DNA of 37,390 nt from a virus. Numbering within the stretch: position 1 is the stretch's first letter; every line of letters begins with the position of its first letter. A model generated the notes under the pieces. The model was not told where the DNA came from and did no database searches. It saw only the letters and a list, made by a program, of their open reading frames with translations. Shown here in pieces: positions 20,151 through 28,657 of this stretch. The translations under genes and the position numbers were made by a program. The stretch is from the IMG/VR virus record IMGVR_UViG_3300046796_000847, positions 1 through 37,390 of that record, one strand, 5' to 3'.

Positions 20151-20788
20151 GGGAGGTTCAGGGTTCGGTTAGCAGGGAGGGAACGGAGCGGATCGTGCAG
20201 TCCGTTCTTCTTCCCGAGCGCCTTCCAGAGCTTCCTGTCGCCGAGGACTCTCGCGGCAATGCTCTCTAACGTGTCGCCGGCGCGGGTGGTGTAGGTGAGC
20301 GCCTGGCCCTTGCCGATGCCACGCCGGGCCTTCGTGCGCCGCCTGATCGTGTCGGGGCGGACGTACTCGAGAAGAGACAGCGTGAATTCGATCCGCAGGA
20401 GGTCGCCGTCGTTGCTCTTGATGATGCTCGCGGTGTTCGGGGTGATCCCGCCATCGGGCAACACCCAGGACTTGCCCTCGGGGGCGTCGATCGGGCCATA
20501 GACTTTGAAGACGGGCGGCCTGCGCTCATCGCCGTTCGGATCGCGGCCGAGCTTTTTGACCGTGTTCCACTCGCGCTGTACGGAGTCGCCCTTGGCGTAG
20601 CCGTCGAGGAGCAGCGGCACCGCTTCGGTGAGAGGTTCTTGCCCTTCCCAGTCGGTGACAGCGACATCATCTTGACGCGGGATCGCGATCCAGCTACCGA
20701 ACCCGCCCGTAGGGATCGCCGGGCCGTCGCCCATCGGGATTTCGATGTCTATCCCCGGGTCCTTGGCGATGATGCGGATGGGCTTCAT
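20147..20788 (-). CDS. LysM-containing tail protein
   Basis: This encodes 213 residues. The last 50 residues form a LysM domain (TYTTRAGDTLESIAARVLGD, then LWKALGKKNGL, ending NRTLNLP). The N-terminal part is beta-rich with PLLLDGYAKGDSVQREW and RIEFTLSLLEYVRP, as in XkdP/gpX-type baseplate proteins of contractile phages, which sit between the tape measure and hub. LysM may hold the tail tip to peptidoglycan or to the hub. ATGA overlap with the tape measure stop. Confidence 0.85.
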   Translation of the reverse strand: MKPIRIIAKDPGIDIEIPMGDGPAIPTGGFGSWIAIPRQDDVAVTDWEGQEPLTEAVPLLLDGYAKGDSVQREWNTVKKLGRDPNGDERRPPVFKVYGPIDAPEGKSWVLPDGGITPNTASIIKSNDGDLLRIEFTLSLLEYVRPDTIRRRTKARRGIGKGQALTYTTRAGDTLESIAARVLGDRKLWKALGKKNGLHDPLRSLPANRTLNLP

Positions 20789-22464
20789 GCGAGCGCCGCG
20801 TCGAGATCGGCGTGGTGGATGACGCTCTCGGAAATCTGCTTGCCGTCGAGGTGGTTGTGGATGTGGAAGACGAGCGGACGTCTACTCCCGCCGGGCGGCT
20901 TGTGAATTGGAGGGGCAACCTGTTTCCCCGTTTTGGGGTTGATAATGCTGCCGCCGGGGCCTTCTATGACGCCGCCTCCAGCCCGAATTTCGTCGCGGCG
21001 TTCTTCTTCGGAGTGAAAGTTCACACCGCCAACGTGACCGAGCTTGGGGCCGTGGATATGCACAGGACCTATGTCAATCGAGCGGTTGATAACGCTGTTG
21101 ATTTCGTCAATACCCTTGTTGATGATCGAAATCAGGCCGTTGACGAAGTTCTGCGCGGCGTTGATCCCCCACTGATGCGCTGCTTCTTTCGTGCCCTGAG
21201 AAAGGTGCTGGTAAATCTCGTAGCCGAGGGCTGCACCGACCAAAGCACCAGCGAAGATCAAGCCCACCGTTGTCCCCGTAGTTGCGGCCCAATCCTGCAA
21301 CCAGATACTCAGAACGGGGAAGCGATTCTGGAAGCTGAGCAGCAGGGCGCTGCCGATCTTGCCGCCAAGGCTCCCAGCAGTTGCTTTGATCAGCCCACCG
21401 CCGCCCATGAACTTGAACAGCCAGGCGGTGATGACCAGCTTCCCCGCAAGATTCGAGTTCTCGAAGCCGGTCCAGACCGCACCGGCCAGAGCAAGCCCGA
21501 GTTTGCCGCCGCTTTCCGCCACTTTGGGCAGCGCGGCGGTGATGACCTTGATGAGAGTTTCCTCGAGGTCTTCGAACTGCTTCTCGATCTTGACGATCTT
21601 TTCTTCGCCCGACATCTTGGGGTCGTTCAGGGTGGCGATGAATTCCTGAAGCTGGCCCTCACCACCCTTGATCGCCGGTAGCAGCGCCTTCGTGAGACTG
21701 ACCTGGAGGCCGAGCATCGCCACTTTCGACTCGCGCTGAGCATTGACCATGTCCATCAGTGACTTGTTGGTCTTGCCGTCGAGGGTCAGGCCGTACTTGT
21801 CGGCCCAATGGAGCTGTTCCTGCAAGCCCTTGTTGCCCTGGGCAAAGAGGGGCAAAACAGTCGAATAGCCTTTGCCGAGCAGCGACATCGCGGCGGCCTG
21901 GCGCTCGGGGCCTGAGTGTGCTTTCCCGAAGTTCTTGGAGACGAGGCCGAGCGCATAGTTGAAGTCGTGGGCGCCCTTGGCTGTCTGCGCCTGCGTGATC
22001 CCGAGCTGGTTGAGCGCCGTGCGAGCCGTTCCGCCTTTGCGGTTGGCTTCCACAAAGGATTTCGCCATCTTGGTGAAGCTCATGTTCAGCGCCGTGGTGG
22101 CGATTCCCCGGGCATGTGCGACCGCGGCCCAGCGCGAGCCTTCCTGTACCGAGAGGCCGAGGTTGCGATTGAGGCCAGTGGTCGTCTTCGAGAGTTCGGC
22201 CGTGTTTTCGACCGCGGATTTCAGCGCGAAGACGCCACCGATGCCGAGGAAGCCGATCCCGTAGCGGGCGGCTTTGCCGAGCTGCCCATAGGCCCGGGTG
22301 AGGACGCCCGTCTTGCGCGAGGCGCGCTCGGATTCACGGCCAGCGTATGCGGCGCCGTGGCCGACGCTCTTGACGCCTTTCCCCGCCCTTTCGCCTTCCT
22401 CGGCCACCTGGCGGGCGCCGATGAGGCGCATTTTGATCTCGATGAGTTCGTTCTTGCCCGCCAC
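20785..22464 (-). CDS. Tape measure protein
   Basis: This encodes 559 residues from a GTG at 22464 with AAAGGG upstream. It is long, helical and Ala/Gly-rich, with a hydrophobic central stretch (LVITAWLFKFMGGGGLIKAT; GTTVGLIFAGALVGAALGYE) and a Gly/His/Pro-rich C-terminus (HIHGPKLGHVGGVN). It lies directly after the tail assembly chaperone with its frameshift and before LysM/hub genes, the diagnostic position. At about 0.15 nm per residue it predicts a short tail of roughly 80 nm. Confidence 0.9.
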   Translation of the reverse strand: MAGKNELIEIKMRLIGARQVAEEGERAGKGVKSVGHGAAYAGRESERASRKTGVLTRAYGQLGKAARYGIGFLGIGGVFALKSAVENTAELSKTTTGLNRNLGLSVQEGSRWAAVAHARGIATTALNMSFTKMAKSFVEANRKGGTARTALNQLGITQAQTAKGAHDFNYALGLVSKNFGKAHSGPERQAAAMSLLGKGYSTVLPLFAQGNKGLQEQLHWADKYGLTLDGKTNKSLMDMVNAQRESKVAMLGLQVSLTKALLPAIKGGEGQLQEFIATLNDPKMSGEEKIVKIEKQFEDLEETLIKVITAALPKVAESGGKLGLALAGAVWTGFENSNLAGKLVITAWLFKFMGGGGLIKATAGSLGGKIGSALLLSFQNRFPVLSIWLQDWAATTGTTVGLIFAGALVGAALGYEIYQHLSQGTKEAAHQWGINAAQNFVNGLISIINKGIDEINSVINRSIDIGPVHIHGPKLGHVGGVNFHSEEERRDEIRAGGGVIEGPGGSIINPKTGKQVAPPIHKPPGGSRRPLVFHIHNHLDGKQISESVIHHADLDAALA

Positions 22465-22467
22465 GGG

Positions 22468-22668
22468 TCAGCCCTTTCCGCCGAGTGCTTCGGCCAGTTC
22501 TTCGAGATGCCGGCCGCGCAATTCCTCCGCCGTGTCGACCAACGCCGTGAGGAGGAGGGCGTCGAAGCTGCTGCGGGTGTCGAGGATGGCTAGAGGGTCG
22601 CGGCCGAAGTGCATCCCTGCGAGTGCCGCGAACCTCAGCGTTCCATCAGCGCGGCACTCCTCTAAAAA
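22468..22668 (-). CDS. Tail assembly chaperone frameshift extension (-1 frame)
   Basis: This is an open frame of 65 codons after the tube-side chaperone's stop, with no usable start codon near its beginning. It reads LEECRADGTLRFAALAGMHF, GRDPLAILDTRSSFDALLL and so on, with high G/C third positions. A -1 slip at TTT within a run of five Ts (22668-22664; zero frame GAT TTT TAG) joins it to the upstream ORF, giving a 246-residue fusion. This is the gpG/gpGT arrangement used by tailed phages between tube and tape measure genes. Confidence 0.75.
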   Translation of the reverse strand, partial: FLEECRADGTLRFAALAGMHFGRDPLAILDTRSSFDALLLTALVDTAEELRGRHLEELAEALGGKG

Positions 22669-23207
22669 TCCTCATCATCGGCGTCGTTTACGCCCGACAT
22701 CCAGTTCGAGACCCGTTGTAGATGCCCGATGATCGACAGCTCGGTCGGGAACATCCGTCGGATCAGGATGCGGACCTTTCCTTCCGAGTCCACCCCCACG
22801 GCCTCAGCCAGGCGCTCGTCGTAGCGAACCGGCTCGTCGCCGAACTTTGCATCAACCTCATTCAGTGGCCGGAGCTTGCCATCCTCGCGCAGGAAGATGC
22901 CCACACAGGCCGCAGCGATCGTGTCCATCGTGATCTTCAACTCGACCTCGATGTCAGCAGCTCGTGCCATCTTGCCGCCGCGATCCTGGAGCTTCTCCAT
23001 CTCCTCGAAACTGAGCACCCGGTAGCGGGCGACCAGTTCCCCGCCATAGCCCGGAATGTCGAGGTCGAGCGGCTCACGTTCCTCGCGAGCCCTGCGCCGC
23101 CTCTCCTTCAGGCGGTCCAACTGTGAAACCGCCTTCGCGGCGGGCGCCGGGGTCGGGGGAGTCTCGAACTCCTTCGCGCCAGCGGGGTCAATCGTGGGGT
23201 CTGGCAT
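22662..23207 (-). CDS. Tail assembly chaperone, short form
   Basis: This encodes 181 residues. The first part is disordered and basic (LKERRRRAREEREPLDLD), then IPGYGGELVARYRVLSFEEM and a helical, acidic domain ending MSGVNDADDEDF. Position between tail tube and tape measure, and the overlapping -1 frame, identify it as the gpG-like chaperone that coats the tape measure during tail assembly. Stop TAG at 22662 directly follows the slippery TTT. Confidence 0.8.
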   Translation of the reverse strand: MPDPTIDPAGAKEFETPPTPAPAAKAVSQLDRLKERRRRAREEREPLDLDIPGYGGELVARYRVLSFEEMEKLQDRGGKMARAADIEVELKITMDTIAAACVGIFLREDGKLRPLNEVDAKFGDEPVRYDERLAEAVGVDSEGKVRILIRRMFPTELSIIGHLQRVSNWMSGVNDADDEDF

Positions 23208-23259
23208 CGCGCCATCTCCTCCTATGTCGTATGTGGCCCGTTAGGGCGAGTGGGTGCGG

Positions 23260-23691
23260 CTAACCGACGGTGCCGTCGATTGAGACCTCGAGGGACACCT
23301 GAGCGGCGCCCGAGTCTTCGGAATCGCGGTCGATGCCGCTGACCATCTTCAGCTTCCCGCTCTGCACGAGAGGGGCGCCAAACGCGTTGTCGTCGGCGTC
23401 AAGCGGCTGATCCTTGACAACGACAGATGCCTTTCCGGCTCGGTTCATCCAACCTTTGATCTTCGGGAGGTCGCGATCGAGGTCGAACGTCCGAACCAGC
23501 GTAATGTTTTCCGGGAGCTGTTTTCCGCCTAGCGATTGTGGAGCCTGGCGAGCGCCCGGGTAGATTTTCGTATCGTCGGAGTCGATGGCCCCGCCGGTCT
23601 TTTTCTCCCAGACGCCGCCTGTATCGAGGCCATCGATCGTGACGGTGATCGCCGACTGGTCCTTGCGGTTACCGCGGGTAACGGTTGACAT
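23260..23691 (-). CDS. Tail tube protein
   Basis: This encodes 143 residues, beta-rich (QSAITVTIDGLDTGGVWEKK, then GGKQLPENITLVRTFDLDRD and SLEVSIDGTVG). It is right after the sheath gene and before the chaperone, the standard tube position in contractile tails. The size fits the gp19/FII-like tube fold. ATG immediately follows the sheath stop without a gap. Confidence 0.85.
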   Translation of the reverse strand: MSTVTRGNRKDQSAITVTIDGLDTGGVWEKKTGGAIDSDDTKIYPGARQAPQSLGGKQLPENITLVRTFDLDRDLPKIKGWMNRAGKASVVVKDQPLDADDNAFGAPLVQSGKLKMVSGIDRDSEDSGAAQVSLEVSIDGTVG

Positions 23692-25110
23692 CTACAGCGC
23701 CTCCTTGACCACTTCGATTTCCACCCGCTCGGCCGAGGGGCTCATCTTCACCGCGAGGATCGCCCGCAGCTTGCCTTCGCCGATCGTCGTGTCGGTGTTG
23801 ACCTGATCGCCCGTCTCGACCGTGAAGGCGTCTTCGGGGGTGTCCCCGAACAGCGCTTCCTGATCGAAGAGAGGCAGCAGCACCTCGCCGACCAGATCGC
23901 CGTTGAACTTGGCGATCTCATGCGTCGTGATCTGCGCGAACAGGTGGCGCTCGGCGATGGCTTCCGCCCGAGAGCAGATCGCCATGTTGAGCCGGGCGTT
24001 CGACAACTGCAGCCAGGTCGTGTCGACCAGGGGATTGATCAGCGTGACGTTGTCGTAGGGGCGCGGGACGCTATTCAACTCCCGGATCACGTTGACGCCC
24101 GCTTCGGAGAGCACGCCGCGGTTTTCGCCTGACCACGGCACTTGCGAGACGTCCGTGCAGTAGCGAGCGAGGTGGTTGACGCCGGCGATCGCCTCGTTGG
24201 GGTTGCCCCCTTCGCCGTCGTTCCGAGCTGCCAGCCCGGCCATCAACGCACAGGGCGGCACCGTCCGGGTCGTGCCCGGGGTGACGCCGGGAATGACGAC
24301 CCACGGGGCGAAGAGGCCGCCGTAGCGGGCGGTGGCTTCCGCCCGCAGGGTCGACGCCTGCGAGGTCAGAGTGGCGACCGTTGCCGTGTCAGTGCCGTCC
24401 AACAGCGCGACCCGGTTCTTCGCTTTCGCGTGAGCCAGGATCGCTTTCTGGGCTTCGGCCGAGGTCCGGCCGGGCGAGGAGACCTGGCCCGGCCCGAGGT
24501 GTGCCGAGAACAGCGCCAGCGCCGCTTCGTGCTGGGTCTCGGTGATGTTTTCCCGATCGTCGGTTCCCGAGGCCAGCGTTTTCGTCGCTGCGGCGGGGTT
24601 ACCTTTGCCGAGGTCGACAAGGCGGATGTAGGGAGAGTTCGCGAAGTAGGCAACGGCCTCGGCGTTGCTTGCGAACCCGGCGTGTTCGTCGACGACGACG
24701 CCGCCGAGTTTGACGACCGCCTTGAATTTCGCGCTTTCTGTCGTGGTGATGAATTCGAGGCCATTCGCCCAGGAGCCATCCGAGGTGGCGTTGATCGTCA
24801 GCGTGTTTTCGGAGCTGCCGTTTTTCGCCGTGATCGTCGCGAGTGCAGCCGCCGGCCCACCTTCGCGGACGACGTACAGACGGCTGCCGCCCTCTTCGAA
24901 GAAGGTCTGAGCGGCGTCATAGAGCGTGGTCCCACCCGAGCGCGCACCGAGGTGAGCCACATAGGACACCATGTTGAGGATCAGGACGGGTTCATTGATC
25001 GGCCCTTTTTCGCTCTGGCCGGTGACGAACCATGTGCCGGTATCGGTCGGGGGCGACGAAGATGGCGCGACTGACCCCGATGTGACGGTTATTCCAGGTG
25101 TAGTGGTCAT
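23692..25110 (-). CDS. Contractile tail sheath protein
   Basis: This encodes 472 residues. Sheath-type features are an N-terminal extended strand (TPGITVTSGSVAPSS), then GTWFVTGQSEKGPINEPVLI and LYDAAQTFFEEGGSRLYVVR, a central beta domain, APWVVIPG, and a conserved-looking C-terminal half (NVIRELNSVPRPYDNVTLIN, then FGDTPEDAFTVETG) ending in a strand that would hook the next subunit. It shows the phage is a myovirus. ATGA overlap with the small gene before it. Confidence 0.95.
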   Translation of the reverse strand: MTTTPGITVTSGSVAPSSSPPTDTGTWFVTGQSEKGPINEPVLILNMVSYVAHLGARSGGTTLYDAAQTFFEEGGSRLYVVREGGPAAALATITAKNGSSENTLTINATSDGSWANGLEFITTTESAKFKAVVKLGGVVVDEHAGFASNAEAVAYFANSPYIRLVDLGKGNPAAATKTLASGTDDRENITETQHEAALALFSAHLGPGQVSSPGRTSAEAQKAILAHAKAKNRVALLDGTDTATVATLTSQASTLRAEATARYGGLFAPWVVIPGVTPGTTRTVPPCALMAGLAARNDGEGGNPNEAIAGVNHLARYCTDVSQVPWSGENRGVLSEAGVNVIRELNSVPRPYDNVTLINPLVDTTWLQLSNARLNMAICSRAEAIAERHLFAQITTHEIAKFNGDLVGEVLLPLFDQEALFGDTPEDAFTVETGDQVNTDTTIGEGKLRAILAVKMSPSAERVEIEVVKEAL

Positions 25111-25298
25111 GAATCCTCCTTGGTGCTCTTGCGGGGCTGACGCTTCGGAGGCAACGGCAGGAGCCGTCCCTCATCGATCAACCGCTTGTCGAATGAATCG
25201 CTCGGCCTTACCCGAGAGGTCTCCTCGCCTGCCTCAACCATCTGGCCGCAGGCGATCTCCTCCGCGTGATCCGAGACGACCCGGAATCGCTGGGCCAT
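25107..25298 (-). CDS. Small protein upstream of sheath
   Basis: This encodes 63 residues: MAQRFRVVSDHAEEIACGQM, then VRPSDSFDKRLIDEGRLLPL and a basic tail. Short ORFs of this size occur before sheath genes in many contractile phages. The TGA overlaps the sheath ATG (ATGA). Function unknown; perhaps tail completion or translational coupling for sheath. Confidence 0.65.
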   Translation of the reverse strand: MAQRFRVVSDHAEEIACGQMVEAGEETSRVRPSDSFDKRLIDEGRLLPLPPKRQPRKSTKEDS

Positions 25299-25322
25299 CC
25301 GTGCCTCCGTTCGGGAACTACG

Positions 25323-25904
25323 TCAGTTGGTCTTGTCGACTTCGGCGGTGACGCTGGTTGCCTCATGCGGTTCGCTATAGGGCTCACCGTTGGGCACCTG
25401 GGGACCGCCGCCGATCTGCGCGACGTTCTCGCGCTCGATCACAAACTTCGCGCTGGCGCCCGCTATCGAGCGCCGGTCAGAGATGTCTCGCAGTGTGTAG
25501 GACTCCCCGCCCCAGTCCACGCCTCTCATGCCGGCGCCCAGGGACCTTTCGCGCAGCAGGCATTCCCGAGCGGCGACCAGGTAGAGCTGGGCGTTGCGGC
25601 GGGTGTCGTTCTGGGTGCCGGCACTGCATTCGGTGCAGATTTCAACCGGCCATTTTGCGTCGTAGTAGCCGGGGCGCTCTACAGGCGTGTCACTGGCGCC
25701 GTTGACCACGACGATCGCTGGAAGCTGCTCCTCGGGGAAGCGGGCGAACTCCGAGACGACGACTATCGACCGCGGTGCTTTGAGCGGGTCGATACCCCTA
25801 TCTTCGGAAACCGCCCGCAGGTAGGTCGCCATCCAGGTTTTCAGCCGGTCCAGTAGGGCAGCGTCGATCAGATCGCCGCCGAACAACGGCCCGAAGACGG
25901 TCAT
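25323..25904 (-). CDS. Neck / tail completion protein candidate
   Basis: This encodes 193 residues from the ATG at 25904 (ATGA overlap); the longer frame upstream is a shadow. It has a mixed alpha/beta pattern (LLDRLKTWMATYLRAV, SIVVVSEFARFPEEQLPAIV, YYDAKWPVEICTECSAG, RNAQLYLVAARECLLRE), like tail terminator proteins that cap the tube. The place between the virion morphogenesis gene and sheath fits this. No specific family recognised. Confidence 0.65.
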   Translation of the reverse strand: MTVFGPLFGGDLIDAALLDRLKTWMATYLRAVSEDRGIDPLKAPRSIVVVSEFARFPEEQLPAIVVVNGASDTPVERPGYYDAKWPVEICTECSAGTQNDTRRNAQLYLVAARECLLRERSLGAGMRGVDWGGESYTLRDISDRRSIAGASAKFVIERENVAQIGGGPQVPNGEPYSEPHEATSVTAEVDKTN

Positions 25905-26362
25905 CCGAGCCGCCCGTGGACGATCCAGTCCGCGACGAGATCGAGGATCTCCTCCTCCTCGCCCGTAGTCACGCCGGTCAGTTCGCGCCGGGGCTCTCCC
26001 CCTCGCGTACCGCGGGTGAAGACCGAGTACCAGATGTTGACTCCGGCTCGAGCAGTGGTTTTGGTCGCACCGGAGCGTTTCCCCTTGCCGCCAGTGGCAG
26101 CGGCCTCGAGGGCGCCGGTCTTGCCATGCAACGGGCGGGGGTCGATTCCTTCGCGGCTCTTGCGATCGAGGGTGGCCTGTGCTAGCGGTGCCCATGGCGC
26201 GTCGATGGAGCCGCCCTCGCTCTCGAAGGCCTTGCGGTTGAACCCCAGGAACAGCTCGCGGACTTTGCGGGTGGCGGGACGGGCGTCGAGGGCCCGGGCG
26301 CGCATCTCCGCGATGTTCGCCAAGACCTTCTCGTCTCCTTCGACCTGAGTATCGACCCTCAC
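25901..26362 (-). CDS. Phage virion morphogenesis protein (Mu gpG / P2 gpS-like)
   Basis: This encodes 153 residues from a GTG at 26362. The segment NRKAFESEGGSIDAPWAPLA, then LDRKSREG, PLHGKTGAL and WYSVFTRGT is typical of the gpS/gpG-like tail completion family, which has G-x-W-x-P-L followed by a hydrophobic K-T-G-x-L turn. It acts at the head-tail junction. GTGA overlap with the upstream stop. Confidence 0.8.
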   Translation of the reverse strand: MRVDTQVEGDEKVLANIAEMRARALDARPATRKVRELFLGFNRKAFESEGGSIDAPWAPLAQATLDRKSREGIDPRPLHGKTGALEAAATGGKGKRSGATKTTARAGVNIWYSVFTRGTRGGEPRRELTGVTTGEEEEILDLVADWIVHGRLG

Positions 26363-27081
26363 GGGAGAAGCTCAGAGGTCGTGAGCAGACCGGCGCCAGC
26401 GACATCCGAGCGCACGCGCAGCGAATACAACCCCTGCTTGGTGGCGCTGGTGTCGGGCAGTGCCTGGATCAGCGAGGCCATGCCCGACTCGAAGAGTTTT
26501 TGCAGGTTGTCATAGGCAGACTGTTCGCTATTGGTCTGCTCGGGGAAGTAGGAGAGCTCCACTCCCATCGCCGCTCGGATCGCCGCCAGCTCACGGGCGT
26601 AGGACTCGAGGTCGTCCGAGGGCAGTTCATCCGTGCCCAGCCGCGCTCCAATCTCAGTGACGGCCCGGCCGACGAGAAGCTGCACCTGGCCTTTGGTGGG
26701 CCTGGTGGTTTCCGAGAACACTCCGCTCTCGGTCCCCATGTCCTGCGTGCGGGCTCGAAGGATCGCCGCTACATCCGCAGTCGTCGGGCGCCAATCAACC
26801 CCGGAACCGTCGTCATAGGCCGGGTCGGTGGGAGGCGACTGGTTTTCGTCGGCGTCGAGGAAGGTGAGCCGAAAGAACGCCTCCGCGACTTCACTGGCGA
26901 AGGTGACATCACGCTTCTGTGGATCGTTCGGGTCGGTGTCGACCGGGCTCAGGGAGAGGGTCGGGTCGGCCGTCCAGGGGCCGTCCTCATTCACAGAGTG
27001 TTCTGGGCGGACCTGAGTCCAAGGGACCCCGTCGATCCTGCGCGGCGGCCGGGCATCGAGAAGGGTGTGAATGACGCTCAT
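26359..27081 (-). CDS. Head-tail connector / adaptor protein candidate
   Basis: This encodes 240 residues. The C-terminal two thirds are helical: TTADVAAILRARTQ, then GQVQLLVGRAVTEIGARLGT, LESYARELAAIRAAMGVELS and NLQKLFESGMASLIQALP. This matches the all-helical pattern of gp6/gp15-type head-tail adaptors. The N-terminus is extended and Pro/Asp-rich. It lies just before the tail completion gene. The assignment is by pattern and position. Confidence 0.65.
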   Translation of the reverse strand: MSVIHTLLDARPPRRIDGVPWTQVRPEHSVNEDGPWTADPTLSLSPVDTDPNDPQKRDVTFASEVAEAFFRLTFLDADENQSPPTDPAYDDGSGVDWRPTTADVAAILRARTQDMGTESGVFSETTRPTKGQVQLLVGRAVTEIGARLGTDELPSDDLESYARELAAIRAAMGVELSYFPEQTNSEQSAYDNLQKLFESGMASLIQALPDTSATKQGLYSLRVRSDVAGAGLLTTSELLP

Positions 27082-28109
27082 ACGAAGCTCATTTCTCCTG
27101 GTTTGCCGGCCGTCTCCGGGGTTGGGTCTCCGGTCGTCTCGGAGGCCGGGGTTCCCGTGTCCCCTCGCTGGAACTTGCCCCTGTGTGCCGGCCCGGTCCC
27201 GACCAGCGTCACCGCGTGGCTGACACCGATGAGGGCGAGAACACCGGCGACCGTGGCGGTGTGGATCTGCTGCTCATCCGGTTCACCGTCGAGAGCCAGC
27301 GTCCCCGCTGCGGCGTCCACGAAGCCCTCGGCGTCGACCGCGTCGCCAGTGAGGACGATCAGGCCCGAAGGGGCGAAGTGGTGACGGAATGCCTCCTGCA
27401 GCGCGCCCGTGAGGAACAGTGTCCCACCGGGGGCGACTTTGCCCAGCAGTTCCCAGAAGTCGGCAGAGAGGCCGCGAAGTTCGAGGGTGCCAGCCGGGGC
27501 GATGGTGCCGATGCGCTTGTCGGTGCTCGCGCCCGAGAGCGAGATCGTCCCGCTGGGCGCGGCAGTGTGGATGAGGATGCTCGGAGCTGAGCCGGTGAGG
27601 GCCAGTGTGCCGGTTGGTGAAGAGGTGCCGAAGAGCGCCTCGGCCGTCTGGCGGCCACCGAGCAAGGTCATGGGGCCGAGCAGCGTCCCCGGCCCGAGGA
27701 GCAGCGACGTTTCGGTCAGGACCAGCGTGCCGGAGCACACGTCGGCGTAGATGTGGCCCCACGTCTCCGTGACGGAGCCGCCGAGGGTGGCCGATCCGGC
27801 CGGAGTCTCCGATCCGATGCGGGCGTCGGCGCTCGACCCGCTGAGCGCCAGTGGTCCAGCCGGGGAAGCCGTCTGGATGCGCGCCTCGGTGCTGGTGCCG
27901 CTCAGGGTCACCGTCCCGGCACCGACGTCGGCGCCTTTCCTGGCCTCGGTGAACGAGCCGGAAAGCGTGAGCGAGCCGGTGCCGGTATCGAAGCCGACCC
28001 GCGCCTCGGCCGCGGCACCGCTGAGGGTGATCGTTCCGCTACCGGTGTCCGTGTAGGTGACCTGGCCATGCAGCACCTGCACGAAATGGCGCGTCGATGG
28101 CGCTGGCAT
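27078..28109 (-). CDS. 20-residue-repeat structural protein (candidate head decoration fibre)
   Basis: This encodes 343 residues. From residue 21 to about 305 it is built of about 13 repeats of mostly 20 residues, with core x-x-G-T-L-x-L-S/T-G then a variable polar half (for example GTITLSGAAAEARVGF, GTVTLSGTSTEARIQT, GTISLSGASTDKRIGT). The first four and several later repeats are exactly 20 residues; one (123-162) is a degenerate double. Regular short beta strands suggest a beta-solenoid or strand stack. The C-terminus is Pro/Thr-rich and ends with a polar tail. It is encoded among head-side genes, so a surface fibre is likely. Function unknown. Confidence 0.75.
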   Translation of the reverse strand: MPAPSTRHFVQVLHGQVTYTDTGSGTITLSGAAAEARVGFDTGTGSLTLSGSFTEARKGADVGAGTVTLSGTSTEARIQTASPAGPLALSGSSADARIGSETPAGSATLGGSVTETWGHIYADVCSGTLVLTETSLLLGPGTLLGPMTLLGGRQTAEALFGTSSPTGTLALTGSAPSILIHTAAPSGTISLSGASTDKRIGTIAPAGTLELRGLSADFWELLGKVAPGGTLFLTGALQEAFRHHFAPSGLIVLTGDAVDAEGFVDAAAGTLALDGEPDEQQIHTATVAGVLALIGVSHAVTLVGTGPAHRGKFQRGDTGTPASETTGDPTPETAGKPGEMSFV

Positions 28110-28657
28110 TAGAAGCCGCTAGCGGTTCGGGTTAGCCCACACAGTGGGTAGATCAAGCCTTCGTATTTGGCCGGGGTTCCAGAGGTCGGAAGTTCAAGCG
28201 AGCTGGCCTGCTGGGTCATTCCGGCGATGCGGCCCTGGATCGCGGTGATCGCCATTGAGTTTGCTTGATTTGCCGTGGTTGCGGAATGGGCCAAGCTGAA
28301 GATGTAGGAGCCGGGATTCAGCAGCATCTCCGTCACCGAGCCATACTGAATGGCGGTGTTGCCAGACCCCGCGACTTTGCCTGTCGCCCCGAGTAGCTCA
28401 TACCCCGCCGTCAAGATCCCCGCGTTCCATTCCCCGCCTGCCGCTGAGCCATTCGCCCAGAAAAGCCGTCGCACCGGCATGGGGTGCGGGAGAGAGAACG
28501 GAATGTTGATCGCGAGGTTGGCCGTCGGCCAGGCACCTGACACAGGATTGGACACGACGAAGGCAACCCAGCGACCCTCGGAGGTCGGGAAGTAGCCGCC
28601 CATGAACGAGGAGATATGCGTCGGCAGCGGCTCGCTCGCGTTGGGCCAATCGCTCAT
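28109..28657 (-). CDS. Structural protein, paralogue of the next upstream gene
   Basis: This encodes 182 residues from the ATG at 28657 (TGATG overlap). Beta-rich, with NLAINIPFSLPHPMPVRRLF, NGSAAGGEWNAGILTAG, LLNPGSYIFSLAHSATTANQ, SLELPTSGTPAKYEGLIYPL. The upstream neighbour has the same order of motifs (N-A-x-x-x-P-F, then N-G-x-x-x-x-G, L-x-P-G-x-Y, T-P-A near the end) and also starts MSDW. It is probably a virion surface or decoration protein with a jelly-roll-like fold. Confidence 0.65.
   Translation of the reverse strand: MSDWPNASEPLPTHISSFMGGYFPTSEGRWVAFVVSNPVSGAWPTANLAINIPFSLPHPMPVRRLFWANGSAAGGEWNAGILTAGYELLGATGKVAGSGNTAIQYGSVTEMLLNPGSYIFSLAHSATTANQANSMAITAIQGRIAGMTQQASSLELPTSGTPAKYEGLIYPLCGLTRTASGF

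Noticed and set aside
13547-25110. Tailocin or contractile injection system without a head
   Set aside because: Terminase, portal, scaffold and capsid genes are intact and in order, so this is a full phage.
26305-26405. Long upstream extensions of several minus-strand frames (for example the frame of 25323-25904 up to 26405)
   Set aside because: They are Arg/Pro-rich shadows of the neighbouring gene, and the four-base overlap start is better supported.
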